A DNA stretch of 64,000 bases from BMS3BBIN04 sp964552465 (GTDB taxonomy: Bacteria > Electryoneota > Electryoneia > Electryoneales > Electryoneaceae): assembly GCA_964552465.1 (NCBI GenBank), contig CAZKGR010000014.1, positions 19,306 through 83,305 of the forward strand, written 5' to 3'. Below, piece after piece: positions 50,664 to 59,062 of the stretch. A program made the translations under genes and the position numbers. How positions within the stretch are numbered: the first letter of the stretch is position 1; each line of letters opens with the position of its first letter. Under the pieces are notes generated by a model. The model had not been told where the DNA came from. It ran no database searches and saw nothing but the letters and a program-made list of their open reading frames with translations.

Positions 50664-50984
50664 ATGAAGAACATGTGGTTGATTATCATCGTAATCACGA
50701 TGCTTGGTATTCCGGCTGGTGATTCCTGGTCTCAGGATGAGAGTCATGAGTACAAGATCAAGTCGATGGACGAAAACGGCAAGTGGGTGATGATCGAAAA
50801 GCGGGAACGTGTTGGCGCTGGAACAACGGTCTATTACCTGAACAAGGCCAAAGTCATTTCCATCGTGCTCGATTATCCAAACAATGTGACGATCAAGCTG
50901 AACGAACACACTGAGTACAAACTGAACTTCATCAGCAACCAGACAGCAACACAGTTTGTTCGTGATTTGATAGCGAATTTGTAG
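50664..50984 (+). CDS. Small exported protein, unknown
   Basis: 106 residues from ATG 50664 with TAGGAG seven bases upstream. Signal peptide about 1-24 (MKNMWLIIIVITMLGIPAG...SWSQ). The mature part is a short beta-rich domain (HEYKIKSMDENGKWVMIEKR, TTVYYLNKAKVISIVLDYPN). No family recognised. It sits ten bases before rsmI. Confidence 0.7.
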   Translation: MKNMWLIIIVITMLGIPAGDSWSQDESHEYKIKSMDENGKWVMIEKRERVGAGTTVYYLNKAKVISIVLDYPNNVTIKLNEHTEYKLNFISNQTATQFVRDLIANL

Positions 50985-50994
50985 TGGGTTTTCG

Positions 50995-51762
50995 ATGAGC
51001 GATCTGCATTCCGGGAACAAGGTGATCCGAGACGAGGAGCCGGTCGTCGATGCGGGGACGTTGTATGTCGTTTCAACTCCGATTGGAAACTTGGCGGATA
51101 TTACCGAGCGTGGGCTTCAGGTTTTGCGTGTGGTTGATCGTATCGCGGCAGAAGACACCCGGCACACAGGTCGTCTGCTTGCCCGTTTCGGCATAGACAC
51201 ACCGATGACCTCGTACCACGAGCACAACGAGCATAAGGCTGCGCCCGGTTTGGTCAAGGCGCTCAAGGATGGTATGTCGTTGGCGATGGTCACAGATGCT
51301 GGGACACCTGGCGTGTCTGATCCGGGTTATCGTCTGCTCAGTCTGGCGGCAGAAGAGGGTGTTCCGATTATTCCAGTACCGGGCGCGAGTGCAGTATTAG
51401 CAGCATTGGTCGCATCCGGATTACCGATTGAACGCTTTGTCTTTGAAGGATTCTTACCAAAGAAAAAGGGTCGCCAGACGCGTCTGAAGGAGTTGGCGGA
51501 AGAATCGCGTACCTTCGTGCTTTATGAGTCACCGCAACGGTTGGCGCGCACGCTGAAGGACCTTTCGGAACATATGGGCGGAGCGCGTCGTGTGGTCATA
51601 TGTCGTGAATTGACCAAACTGCATGAGGAGTTTGTGCGGGGTACGCTGGCTGAGTTGGCTGAATCTTACACAGATCAGACTGTCAAAGGTGAAATAACCA
51701 TTGTCGTTGAGGGCAAGTCACGACGTGTGCGGAAAGGGACTGTTGAACGTGAAGAGTGGTAA
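50995..51762 (+). CDS. rsmI: 16S rRNA (cytidine1402-2'-O)-methyltransferase
   Basis: 255 residues. GTLYVVSTPIGNLADITERG, AAEDTRHTGRLLARFGI, SYHEHNEHKA, LVTDAGTPGVSDPGY-like (MVTDAGTPGVSDPGYRLL) and FEGFLPKKKGRQ are the RsmI signatures. It uses SAM to methylate C1402 in the decoding centre, working with RsmH. One base separates its stop from the next gene's start. Confidence 0.94.
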   Translation: MSDLHSGNKVIRDEEPVVDAGTLYVVSTPIGNLADITERGLQVLRVVDRIAAEDTRHTGRLLARFGIDTPMTSYHEHNEHKAAPGLVKALKDGMSLAMVTDAGTPGVSDPGYRLLSLAAEEGVPIIPVPGASAVLAALVASGLPIERFVFEGFLPKKKGRQTRLKELAEESRTFVLYESPQRLARTLKDLSEHMGGARRVVICRELTKLHEEFVRGTLAELAESYTDQTVKGEITIVVEGKSRRVRKGTVEREEW

Positions 51763-51763
51763 C

Positions 51764-53305
51764 ATGATTAAAGATCATCGGATGGCTTCTCTAAAAGGTC
51801 TGGCGCGGATAACTGCCAGTGTCTTGATGCTGCTAATGGCCCTGCAAATCATGGGTTGCGGGCAGCAAACCCGTGAAGGATTGAGTCCGCAGGTGGAATT
51901 TCTCTGGCGGCAGCATCCTAATCCTCACGTAGAAGCTGGAGCACGTCGTGCGGCGACAGAAGCTAAGTCACTGCTGGTAGATCACGACGATGACATCGAG
52001 TTACACATTTACTATATCGACCGACTCGGTGGAATAGAGAGCGATTCGTTGGAGCGGGAATATCAACGACGGCTTGATCGTGATCCGAACAACGCAGTCA
52101 ACATAGTACTGGAAGCGTATGTAAGACGCAGCGGTCCGTATCTGGCTCAGGTGATGCCCGCAGCGCTGGAACGTGATTCTACGACGGCTGAAGTATTGGC
52201 GTTCGGCAGTATCGCGATGCTCGGCTCGTCACCGCCGGATTCGATGGAAGGCCTGCGATTGGCTGTGCATGCGCTCGAGCTGCATCCGGGAAGCTATCAG
52301 GCGCATGTTTCGATGGCTACGTGGGAGAATAAGTACGGGCGTTTTGAAAATGCGCTCAAATACGCCCGTTCGGCGCAGGAGCTCAATCCATGGCGCTGGG
52401 AACCCGTATCTCTTGAATATAGCGTACTCGCGGCGAATGGTCGGGAAGAAGAAGCTGTCGCGATGATGGAGGAATTCTACGCCAGCCAACCGACTAACAG
52501 CTTCGCATACAAACTCCTAAGTCGATACTATAAGCACAATAAGTTGTGGAAAAAGCTGTATGATCTGGAAATGATCATTGATTCAGCGTATCCCGAGGAC
52601 GGGTACGCCTTCCAGCATGCCGCTAATGCTGCGTATCAGCTACAGGATATTGAGCTGGTTTTCGCTGCGTGGGAGAAGGCCGCAGAGTACGGTTTCTTCG
52701 ATATGGATTACGTACTGCAAATGTTTGACGATGAGGAGCGTCAGGCGTTCGTGGCTCTCCCGCGGTACCAGACGTTGACGGACGCTTTCGCAGCCGCACA
52801 CGAGGAAGCTCAACCTCAACGCAAGGCTGATGCTCTTGACCGTCCGTTGAACGTAAAAGTCCGCGAATTCACCGCGCGGAGTTTGGACCAGCAGCCGGTT
52901 CGTTTGAGTCGTTATCAAGGCCAGATCGTGGTGTTGGATTTCTGGTCCAGCTCGGAGCGAAACCACCCGTTGACTGTCGAGCGGCTTAAAGTGTTCCGTG
53001 AGAAATATCCTGAAGTACAGGTAGTTAGTGTGAATGTGATGGAGCGCTTGCCAGAAGATCAGCTCTTTGAACACGTCCAAAAAAGGGCCGAGCAGCACGG
53101 GATTGAGTGGCCGGTGTGGATTGGAAACCATTCACTGGCTGAACGAATGCGGATCAAGATAGTTCCGGTTTTCGCCGTAATCGATGAGCAAGGCTACGCT
53201 CGTTACCGTACTCAGGGGTATCAACCTTATATCGATGAGATTCTCGGCTGGATGGTGGACGCTGTTCGTGAAGGTGAAGCAGAAACTGTCGCTGAAGTGG
53301 ATTAG
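51764..53305 (+). CDS. Lipoprotein with TPR-like helices and a thioredoxin-like domain
   Basis: 513 residues from ATG 51764; a lipobox LQIMGC puts the lipid Cys at about residue 32. Residues about 50-350 are helical repeats of TPR type (MATWENKYGRFENALKYARS, QHAANAAYQLQDIELVFAAW). Residues about 365-500 are a TlpA/redoxin-like fold (LDRPLNVKVREFTARSL, GQIVVLDFWSSSERNHPLTV, VPVFAVIDEQGYARYRTQGY). At the usual WCxxC position it reads WSSSERN, so both redox Cys are missing and it cannot act as a disulfide oxidoreductase. It is anchored in the envelope and may be a binding protein. It is coupled to rsmI. Confidence 0.75.
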   Translation: MIKDHRMASLKGLARITASVLMLLMALQIMGCGQQTREGLSPQVEFLWRQHPNPHVEAGARRAATEAKSLLVDHDDDIELHIYYIDRLGGIESDSLEREYQRRLDRDPNNAVNIVLEAYVRRSGPYLAQVMPAALERDSTTAEVLAFGSIAMLGSSPPDSMEGLRLAVHALELHPGSYQAHVSMATWENKYGRFENALKYARSAQELNPWRWEPVSLEYSVLAANGREEEAVAMMEEFYASQPTNSFAYKLLSRYYKHNKLWKKLYDLEMIIDSAYPEDGYAFQHAANAAYQLQDIELVFAAWEKAAEYGFFDMDYVLQMFDDEERQAFVALPRYQTLTDAFAAAHEEAQPQRKADALDRPLNVKVREFTARSLDQQPVRLSRYQGQIVVLDFWSSSERNHPLTVERLKVFREKYPEVQVVSVNVMERLPEDQLFEHVQKRAEQHGIEWPVWIGNHSLAERMRIKIVPVFAVIDEQGYARYRTQGYQPYIDEILGWMVDAVREGEAETVAEVD

Positions 53306-53330
53306 AGAAGCTAATTCTTGACTTGGTTAA

Positions 53331-53354
53331 CCGCGCTTGCGAAGCAAGCACGGG
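53331..53354. repeat. REP-like palindrome (single)
   Basis: CCGCGCTTGC-GAA-GCAAGCACGGG, ending like the other REP copies (CACGGGC). It lies between two convergent genes. Confidence 0.65.
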
Positions 53355-53380
53355 CCTGATGTCAATGGGTCCGGAATTCC

Positions 53381-55645
53381 TTAGTCTGACTTAGCGGCCT
53401 CATCGCGTTTGATCTGATCACGGTGGACAAATAGTAAAGCACTTAGCGGAGGAACAGTTTCGACTCCGACATGAGCTCGTCCCTGAGTGATGTTCTCCCG
53501 CACGTTATTCCCTGTAGCCAGCACGACCCACGGTCCGTCTGGCAGCAGGGCTTTCTTTTCCTTCTTTTCGTTCAGGTTTACCAGCGCAACGAGCTTGTCG
53601 CCCGGCACGAGTATAGCAAATGCCAGCAATCCATCGCCGTGATCGTCCAGCGTGTGAAAATTCGCATATCTTGCCAAACGCAGGGCGGGATGATCCTTAC
53701 GCAGGTGCGCGAACCGCCGAACATAAGTCACCATATCCTGCATCGAGCCGGTTGTTGGTTCATCCCAGTCGAGCCAGTTGGTGGCATCATCACGATTGTA
53801 GCTGTCACGGTCGAGCTGACCATTTCGTTTACGTGAAGTGACATTTTTCTGCTTCGTGGTGTTTGGTTCACCGGTGACGATTTTTGCATTTAACCACTCG
53901 TCACCCTGATGCAGCATGATCATCCCACGGCTGATGAACAGCAGGAAGAAACCCAGTTTGGCGCGATTGATTAATTCTGGTGTTAGCTCGGGCTCCTTAT
54001 CCTTCAAAACCTGGTCAGGTTTTATCTGCGCGAGTGCGATACGCAGGAAATCGCCATAGTTGTAATAGTCGTGACTTGCCAGATAGTTAACTGACTGCCA
54101 TTCTTCGTCAAATGAACCGCCAAGTTGAGTTGTGTGTCCGCGTAATTGAGCCAGGATATCGTGGGTTTCGGCAGTGAGCAAGGTTCCGTGTTGGTTTACG
54201 GCATCGTGCCCACGTACTCCATCCCTGAACTTGTCATTCCATGACGACCAACCTCGCACGGCGAAACGCCGCTTGTCATACAACCCACCCCACGGTTCAG
54301 CAATCAAGTGGACATGTGGATTGTCTTCGCGCAGTTTATTGGTGATGGTGTCCAGAGTGACGTTGTCGATCAACCCGGCAAGGTCGAAACGAAATCCGTC
54401 TATGCCATAAATCTGTGACCAGTGCAAGAGTGAATCGACAATCATCCGCCGAGCCATCGGACGTTCGGTCATGAAGTCGTTGCCGCACCCGGAGTCGGAT
54501 TTAAGTTGACCATTACCGTGGTGACGCAGCCAGTACATCGGGTCCAGCCTCCGCAACGGGCTCATTCCATAGTTTCCGACATGGTTGTAAACGACATCGA
54601 GGATGACCGCCAATCCCTTAGAATGCACGTGTTCCACCATCTTGCGCACGTTGAGCATTATCCGTGGATCAGACCCGAACCAGTTCTGATCAGTTGGCGA
54701 TTTGCAATAGCGCGGTTCCGGAGCGAAATACTGCACGCTCATGTAGCCCCAGTGGTTGCGCGCAGTTTCATTCCATTGGTTGACGGGTGTACCAAAGGGC
54801 GGTTCACGGTCGTCGTAAACGTGTAACGGAAGCCATTCGATAGAGTTGAAGCCAAGGTTTTTAACATAATCCGGGAAAGACCCAGCCGTAATTCCGCGGT
54901 AGGTCCCGCGCTGGTCGTCCTGCACATCCGTTGCAAGCTTGGTTGCATCCTTGATGTGCGTTTCATAGATCATCAAGTCACGTGGGGGGATGTTCACATG
55001 ACTCATGTGTCTCAGATGTCCCCAGAGGGGTTCAGGGACGATTGACAGCATTCGTACCGGCCAGCCGGGAGATTTTGTTACCAGCCAGCTATAAGGATCA
55101 CAGAACACAACGTCGCTGCTGTCATCCAGATCGTCCGGCCCCTCGACCCTGAATCCATAGAATTGACCCGGTTGAACGCGATTTATCTCCTTTGACCAGC
55201 ATCCAGTTCGATCATCCAAGTCCAGTTCGATATCCTCTACCGGTTCGTGATCCGGTCGGTCGAATAGCAAGAAACGAACAGATCGTGCACGTGGGTGGAA
55301 TACTCGTGCGATGGCAATGTCGTCAGCCCAGATCAGGCCGAGCGGTTCATCTGTGTAGTATCTGTTGAGAATCTCATCCGGCAACACTGGAACAGAGTGC
55401 TTCCCATCGACAATCAGGTCTGTAACACTGCGCATATCGAACGGGCCGCCGTGCAATACAAACCGCCGTCTCCCTTCACGAACAACTCGTTCGATCCGGT
55501 ACTCAGGATCGAAGGAAAACCTGTCTATGGAAGGAGTAAAAGCAGGTGGTTCACTGAACATCAGGATGACTTTTTGCTCATCGAGCAGACTCGCGCGGTA
55601 GGGCACAGGGAGCGATTGCGTTCTCAATTTCTTTGATTTCTTCAT
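53381..55645 (-). CDS. GH13 glycogen/starch debranching enzyme (pullulanase-type)
   Basis: 754 residues. The N-terminal beta domain (about 80-220, CBM48-like: ARVFHPRARSVRFLLFDRP, GQFYGFRVEGP) is followed by the (beta/alpha)8 barrel. Region I is DVVYNHVG, region II GFRFDLAGLID (nucleophile Asp), region III LIAEPWGG (acid Glu) and region IV LASHDYYNYG. NHWGYMSVQYFAPEPRY resembles the YNWGYDP/NHWGYDP motif of pullulanase and isoamylase. It should cut alpha-1,6 branches. There is no signal peptide, so glycogen in the cytosol is the likely substrate. Confidence 0.87.
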   Translation of the reverse strand: MKKSKKLRTQSLPVPYRASLLDEQKVILMFSEPPAFTPSIDRFSFDPEYRIERVVREGRRRFVLHGGPFDMRSVTDLIVDGKHSVPVLPDEILNRYYTDEPLGLIWADDIAIARVFHPRARSVRFLLFDRPDHEPVEDIELDLDDRTGCWSKEINRVQPGQFYGFRVEGPDDLDDSSDVVFCDPYSWLVTKSPGWPVRMLSIVPEPLWGHLRHMSHVNIPPRDLMIYETHIKDATKLATDVQDDQRGTYRGITAGSFPDYVKNLGFNSIEWLPLHVYDDREPPFGTPVNQWNETARNHWGYMSVQYFAPEPRYCKSPTDQNWFGSDPRIMLNVRKMVEHVHSKGLAVILDVVYNHVGNYGMSPLRRLDPMYWLRHHGNGQLKSDSGCGNDFMTERPMARRMIVDSLLHWSQIYGIDGFRFDLAGLIDNVTLDTITNKLREDNPHVHLIAEPWGGLYDKRRFAVRGWSSWNDKFRDGVRGHDAVNQHGTLLTAETHDILAQLRGHTTQLGGSFDEEWQSVNYLASHDYYNYGDFLRIALAQIKPDQVLKDKEPELTPELINRAKLGFFLLFISRGMIMLHQGDEWLNAKIVTGEPNTTKQKNVTSRKRNGQLDRDSYNRDDATNWLDWDEPTTGSMQDMVTYVRRFAHLRKDHPALRLARYANFHTLDDHGDGLLAFAILVPGDKLVALVNLNEKKEKKALLPDGPWVVLATGNNVRENITQGRAHVGVETVPPLSALLFVHRDQIKRDEAAKSD

Positions 55646-55917
55646 GGGTCACATGACCACGGATGATGATGGACAGGCTCTTTGCTGAGGGCAAGCGAGG
55701 TGTCAAAATCCCTTGCTTCTCAAGACAGTTAGCGGATATTACCCTTGAACGAGGGACAACACTCCGCTACATTGCAAACCGCGCAGAGAAGATGTGCGGA
55801 AACCGCTTCCGATAACAAGAATCGTTTGGTGATTTCCTCTCATTGGCAGACACATCAACTCAGCTGATCTAGTCAATCGATAACGCATGATTTAGCACAT
55901 TGAAACGGTTCATATAC

Positions 55918-57057
55918 ATGAAGATCTGGGTCATACTGCTGGTATTGCTGTTTACCACACTCGCTGTCCAGTCACAGTCGCTTCCCGGAGAACGTCGGAG
56001 CTACGCTGAAAAGGCAGAGGTGGCACTGGTTTCAGGCGATTACGAGAATGCCGTTGAATTATATCGTCTGTGGCTTGAAGCCGACCCTGACGATTTCCGC
56101 AGTTGGTACAATTACTCGTGTGCACTCAGCCTTGCGAACGATACAACCACTGCCCTGGTTGCGCTGGAGACTGCGGTGAACCTGGGTTGGCGTGATTCTA
56201 CCTGGACAATGCGTGATCCGGACCTCGAACGACTACACGACAACCCAACTTTTGATCTGATCTTGACACGTATGAGCCAGCTCTGGCGTGACAATCAGGC
56301 TCATTCGGCAACATCATCTACACGATACGCCCGTCAGGTTCGATATGCTCCGTATCTGTTGGATCTACCTAATTCGTACGTGCGCGAACCTGCACGATCA
56401 TTTCCACTCATCGTATTGCTTCATGGGCGAGGGTCGTCCATGGAAGCTATGACTGATCTACGTCAACGTTTGGCCTTGCCAAATGTTATTATTGCCCAAC
56501 CGCAGGCGCCATTTGCCGTGCAGGAAAGCAGTGGCGGTTATGAGTACTGGCCCTCCACGATGCAGAACGAGTTTGGTGATACTTTACTGCACGGAATCCG
56601 TCGGGATGCCGGGCAATGGGTGTTGAATGTAATTAACGATATCGCATCTGAAGTTCGAGTTGACACAGATCAGGTCTACCTGGTCGGATTTAGTCAAGGC
56701 GCGGCTGTTGCATGCATCACGGCGCTCGAGTACGCCAATTCCCTTGCCGGAATTGTCATGGTCGGCGGTTACTTGCCGGAGACGCAAAGAGACAGCACGG
56801 CATTTGGACGAATGAGTGATGCTGACGTTCAAGTGATGATCGCTCACGGCCGCCGGGACCAGATAATCGAGCCGTCTACTGCCGAGCAGTTGCAGGCAGA
56901 CATGCAACAAGCAGGTGTAAATGTAACTTTCAAACTGTTCCCTGCCGGGCATGAGTTCACGGATGAAATGATCGTTGATGTCGCCGATTGGCTTGGCGAT
57001 CAACAACGACGTGATCGAGCGGCGAGCGAACAATCTACCCAAGTAGAGCGTGATTAG
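55918..57057 (+). CDS. Exported TPR-esterase fusion (phospholipase/carboxylesterase family)
   Basis: 379 residues from ATG 55918 (TTG 55900 possible). Signal peptide about 1-20 (KIWVILLVLLFTTLAVQSQS). Residues about 30-125 form TPR-type helices (AEVALVSGDYENAVELYRLW, SLANDTTTALVALETAVNLG). Residues about 140-370 are an alpha/beta hydrolase with the Ser in VGFSQGAA, the Asp in HGRRDQIIEP and the His in FPAGHEFTDE. This is the YtrP/YbdJ-like esterase pattern. Substrate unknown. The gene is followed after 65 bases by the YbbR gene. Confidence 0.82.
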   Translation: MKIWVILLVLLFTTLAVQSQSLPGERRSYAEKAEVALVSGDYENAVELYRLWLEADPDDFRSWYNYSCALSLANDTTTALVALETAVNLGWRDSTWTMRDPDLERLHDNPTFDLILTRMSQLWRDNQAHSATSSTRYARQVRYAPYLLDLPNSYVREPARSFPLIVLLHGRGSSMEAMTDLRQRLALPNVIIAQPQAPFAVQESSGGYEYWPSTMQNEFGDTLLHGIRRDAGQWVLNVINDIASEVRVDTDQVYLVGFSQGAAVACITALEYANSLAGIVMVGGYLPETQRDSTAFGRMSDADVQVMIAHGRRDQIIEPSTAEQLQADMQQAGVNVTFKLFPAGHEFTDEMIVDVADWLGDQQRRDRAASEQSTQVERD

Positions 57058-57122
57058 AATGACAGTTGATTTCGTTAAGCACAAGTCTTGACTAATCTTG
57101 TCTAACCAAACCGAACGGGCCG

Positions 57123-58058
57123 ATGAATTTCTGGAAACGTTTCAAGAGCGATTGGTATATCCGTGTGTACATGATCCTGCTCGCTGTCCTGCTCTGGGTT
57201 GTAGTGGTGATGACTCAGGTTTATGAGACTACGGTTAATGTGCCGGTGCGAGCGTTGAATATCGGACCCGACAAGATCCTCGTTTCCAACCTGCCCGAAA
57301 CAATTCCCGCTCGCTTCTCAGGGCAGGGGAAAGACCTCTTTGTTCTCAACTATTTCAGACCTGCTCACTTGGAACTGGATCTCCGTGTTGTTGACCAGGA
57401 TTTCGATTATCCACTGCACACAGGCCTGATTGAAGTTCCCGCTGGTCTTGCGGTAGAACCACTGGTTCTGCCAGGACAGGATGTAATCCCTGTCAGCGTT
57501 GACGACCGCCTGATAGTTCGACTCCCGATAGCTCCAGATGTTGAGGTTCGAACACGTGCAGGGTATATCGCTGGCGAAATTGTGTTGGTAAATCCTGATT
57601 CAGTTACTGTTTCCGGACCTAATACAATTGTCAGCCGTATGCGTGAAGTGTTGACGCAGGAGCGGATATACGTAGGTCTCGCAGATTCTCTTACAGAAGA
57701 GGTTGAGCTGCTCGCGCCGGAACGGGTGGACCTGTACCCAACCACAGTTCAACTCAATATCGTTGTTAACCGGCTGGGGGAACGCAATCTCGAACGAATT
57801 CCGCTGCTCATTGTCGGTGAGCCGCGCGGACGTCAGATCATTCTCGAACCGTCTGTAATTGATGTTCGAGTGAAGGGACCATCACACCGTCTCGCCCAAC
57901 TAACATCGGATTCGGTGCGAGTGTGGATAGACCTGACTCGCTGGGATCGTGAGCGCCGTGATTACACACCTGTGATCGATTTGCCTGATGATCTTGAGCT
58001 ACTCGACACCAATCCGGCGACCATAAGAGTGCGGTTGGAGGTTGATTCATGGGAGTGA
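57123..58058 (+). CDS. YbbR-domain membrane protein (CdaR-like)
   Basis: 311 residues: one N-terminal transmembrane helix (about 12-32, VYMILLAVLLWVVVVMTQVY), then three to four YbbR repeats (VPVRALNIGPDKILVSNLPE, VSGPNTIVSRMREVLTQERI, ILEPSVIDVRVKGPSHRLAQ). In Firmicutes YbbR/CdaR regulates the c-di-AMP cyclase CdaA; no cdaA is next to it here. Its last ten bases overlap tsaD. Confidence 0.85.
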   Translation: MNFWKRFKSDWYIRVYMILLAVLLWVVVVMTQVYETTVNVPVRALNIGPDKILVSNLPETIPARFSGQGKDLFVLNYFRPAHLELDLRVVDQDFDYPLHTGLIEVPAGLAVEPLVLPGQDVIPVSVDDRLIVRLPIAPDVEVRTRAGYIAGEIVLVNPDSVTVSGPNTIVSRMREVLTQERIYVGLADSLTEEVELLAPERVDLYPTTVQLNIVVNRLGERNLERIPLLIVGEPRGRQIILEPSVIDVRVKGPSHRLAQLTSDSVRVWIDLTRWDRERRDYTPVIDLPDDLELLDTNPATIRVRLEVDSWE

Positions 58059-59062
58059 CCGTCCTTGCGGTTGAAACTTCCTGCGACGAAACCGCTACAG
58101 CCGTAATACGGGACAATGAACTGCTCGCCAGCCTCGTCGCTACCCAGGAAGTGCATTCCCTGTGGGGGGGAGTTGTCCCCGAACTCGCCAGTCGTCTGCA
58201 TCAGCGCACACTCACCTCGTTGACTCATGAAGCCATCTCGCGTGCCGGGATTCAATTGTCCGAGCTCGACGCTGTTGCCTCAACCGTCGGACCGGGCCTG
58301 ATTGGCGCGCTGCTGGTCGGCGCCAGCTACGCAAAAGGCTTGGCAGCGGGATTGGGCAAGCCATTCGTTGGCGTAAATCATCTGGAAGGGCATTTGTGGT
58401 CAGCGGCGGTGACCGATGACGATCTGGAGCTACCGGCGTTGGCGTTGCTAGTCAGTGGAGGGCATACTGAGCTGATCGAGATCCGTGGCTTCGGCGATTA
58501 CAACCTGCTCGGTGCAACCCTTGACGATGCCGCAGGTGAAGCGTTCGACAAAGTCGGTGGCTTGCTCGGGATTTCGTATCCGGCAGGTGCGGAGCTATCC
58601 CGGTTGGCTTCCGAGGGAAACGATCGCGCGTACCCGTTCGCTGTTGCCCGTACCCAAAGCCCCTACGATTTCAGCTATTCCGGGTTGAAAAGCGCGGCAC
58701 TGCGTCAGGTAGAGAAGCTGAAACGTGAACACGATGACGATTCCTGGCATGCGGACCTGGCGGCTTCATTCCAACGGTCGGTCGTGCGGCAGCTGAAGCA
58801 ACGTGTCGATGCGGCGTTAACGGCTGGCGAATACAAAACTCTGACCCTCGGTGGCGGTGTAGCGGCGAACCAGAAGCTGCGCGATGTGCTGACCGGGCTA
58901 GCGCAGAAACATCAGGTCGCGTTGCGCGTTCCACCGATGGCGTATTGCACCGACAACGCCGCGATGATCGCGTGGGTGGCGGCGCGCAAGGTCGAACACG
59001 GCCAGCTCGATCCGTTGAACAGCCCAGCAAACCCGAACATGACACTCGTCCCGGAATCCTGA
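58049..59062 (+). CDS. tsaD: tRNA N6-adenosine threonylcarbamoyltransferase
   Basis: 337 residues of the ASKHA fold. VLAVETSCDETATAVI, GVVPELASRLHQ, GPGLIGALLVGASYAKGLA and the iron site H111-LEG-H115 are present, along with LLVSGGHTEL, GEAFDKVGGLLGISYPAGAE and TLGGGVAANQKLR. It transfers the threonylcarbamoyl group made by TsaC (in the fusion at 2553) to A37 of tRNAs. It overlaps ybbR at its start and shares one base with the VWA gene at its stop. Confidence 0.96.
   Translation: MGVTVLAVETSCDETATAVIRDNELLASLVATQEVHSLWGGVVPELASRLHQRTLTSLTHEAISRAGIQLSELDAVASTVGPGLIGALLVGASYAKGLAAGLGKPFVGVNHLEGHLWSAAVTDDDLELPALALLVSGGHTELIEIRGFGDYNLLGATLDDAAGEAFDKVGGLLGISYPAGAELSRLASEGNDRAYPFAVARTQSPYDFSYSGLKSAALRQVEKLKREHDDDSWHADLAASFQRSVVRQLKQRVDAALTAGEYKTLTLGGGVAANQKLRDVLTGLAQKHQVALRVPPMAYCTDNAAMIAWVAARKVEHGQLDPLNSPANPNMTLVPES

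Noticed and set aside
58945..59061. Longer N-terminus of the VWA protein
   Set aside because: The extra 39 residues are Arg/Gly-rich, overlap tsaD coding DNA and have no ribosome site. ATG 59062 gives a normal membrane-protein start.
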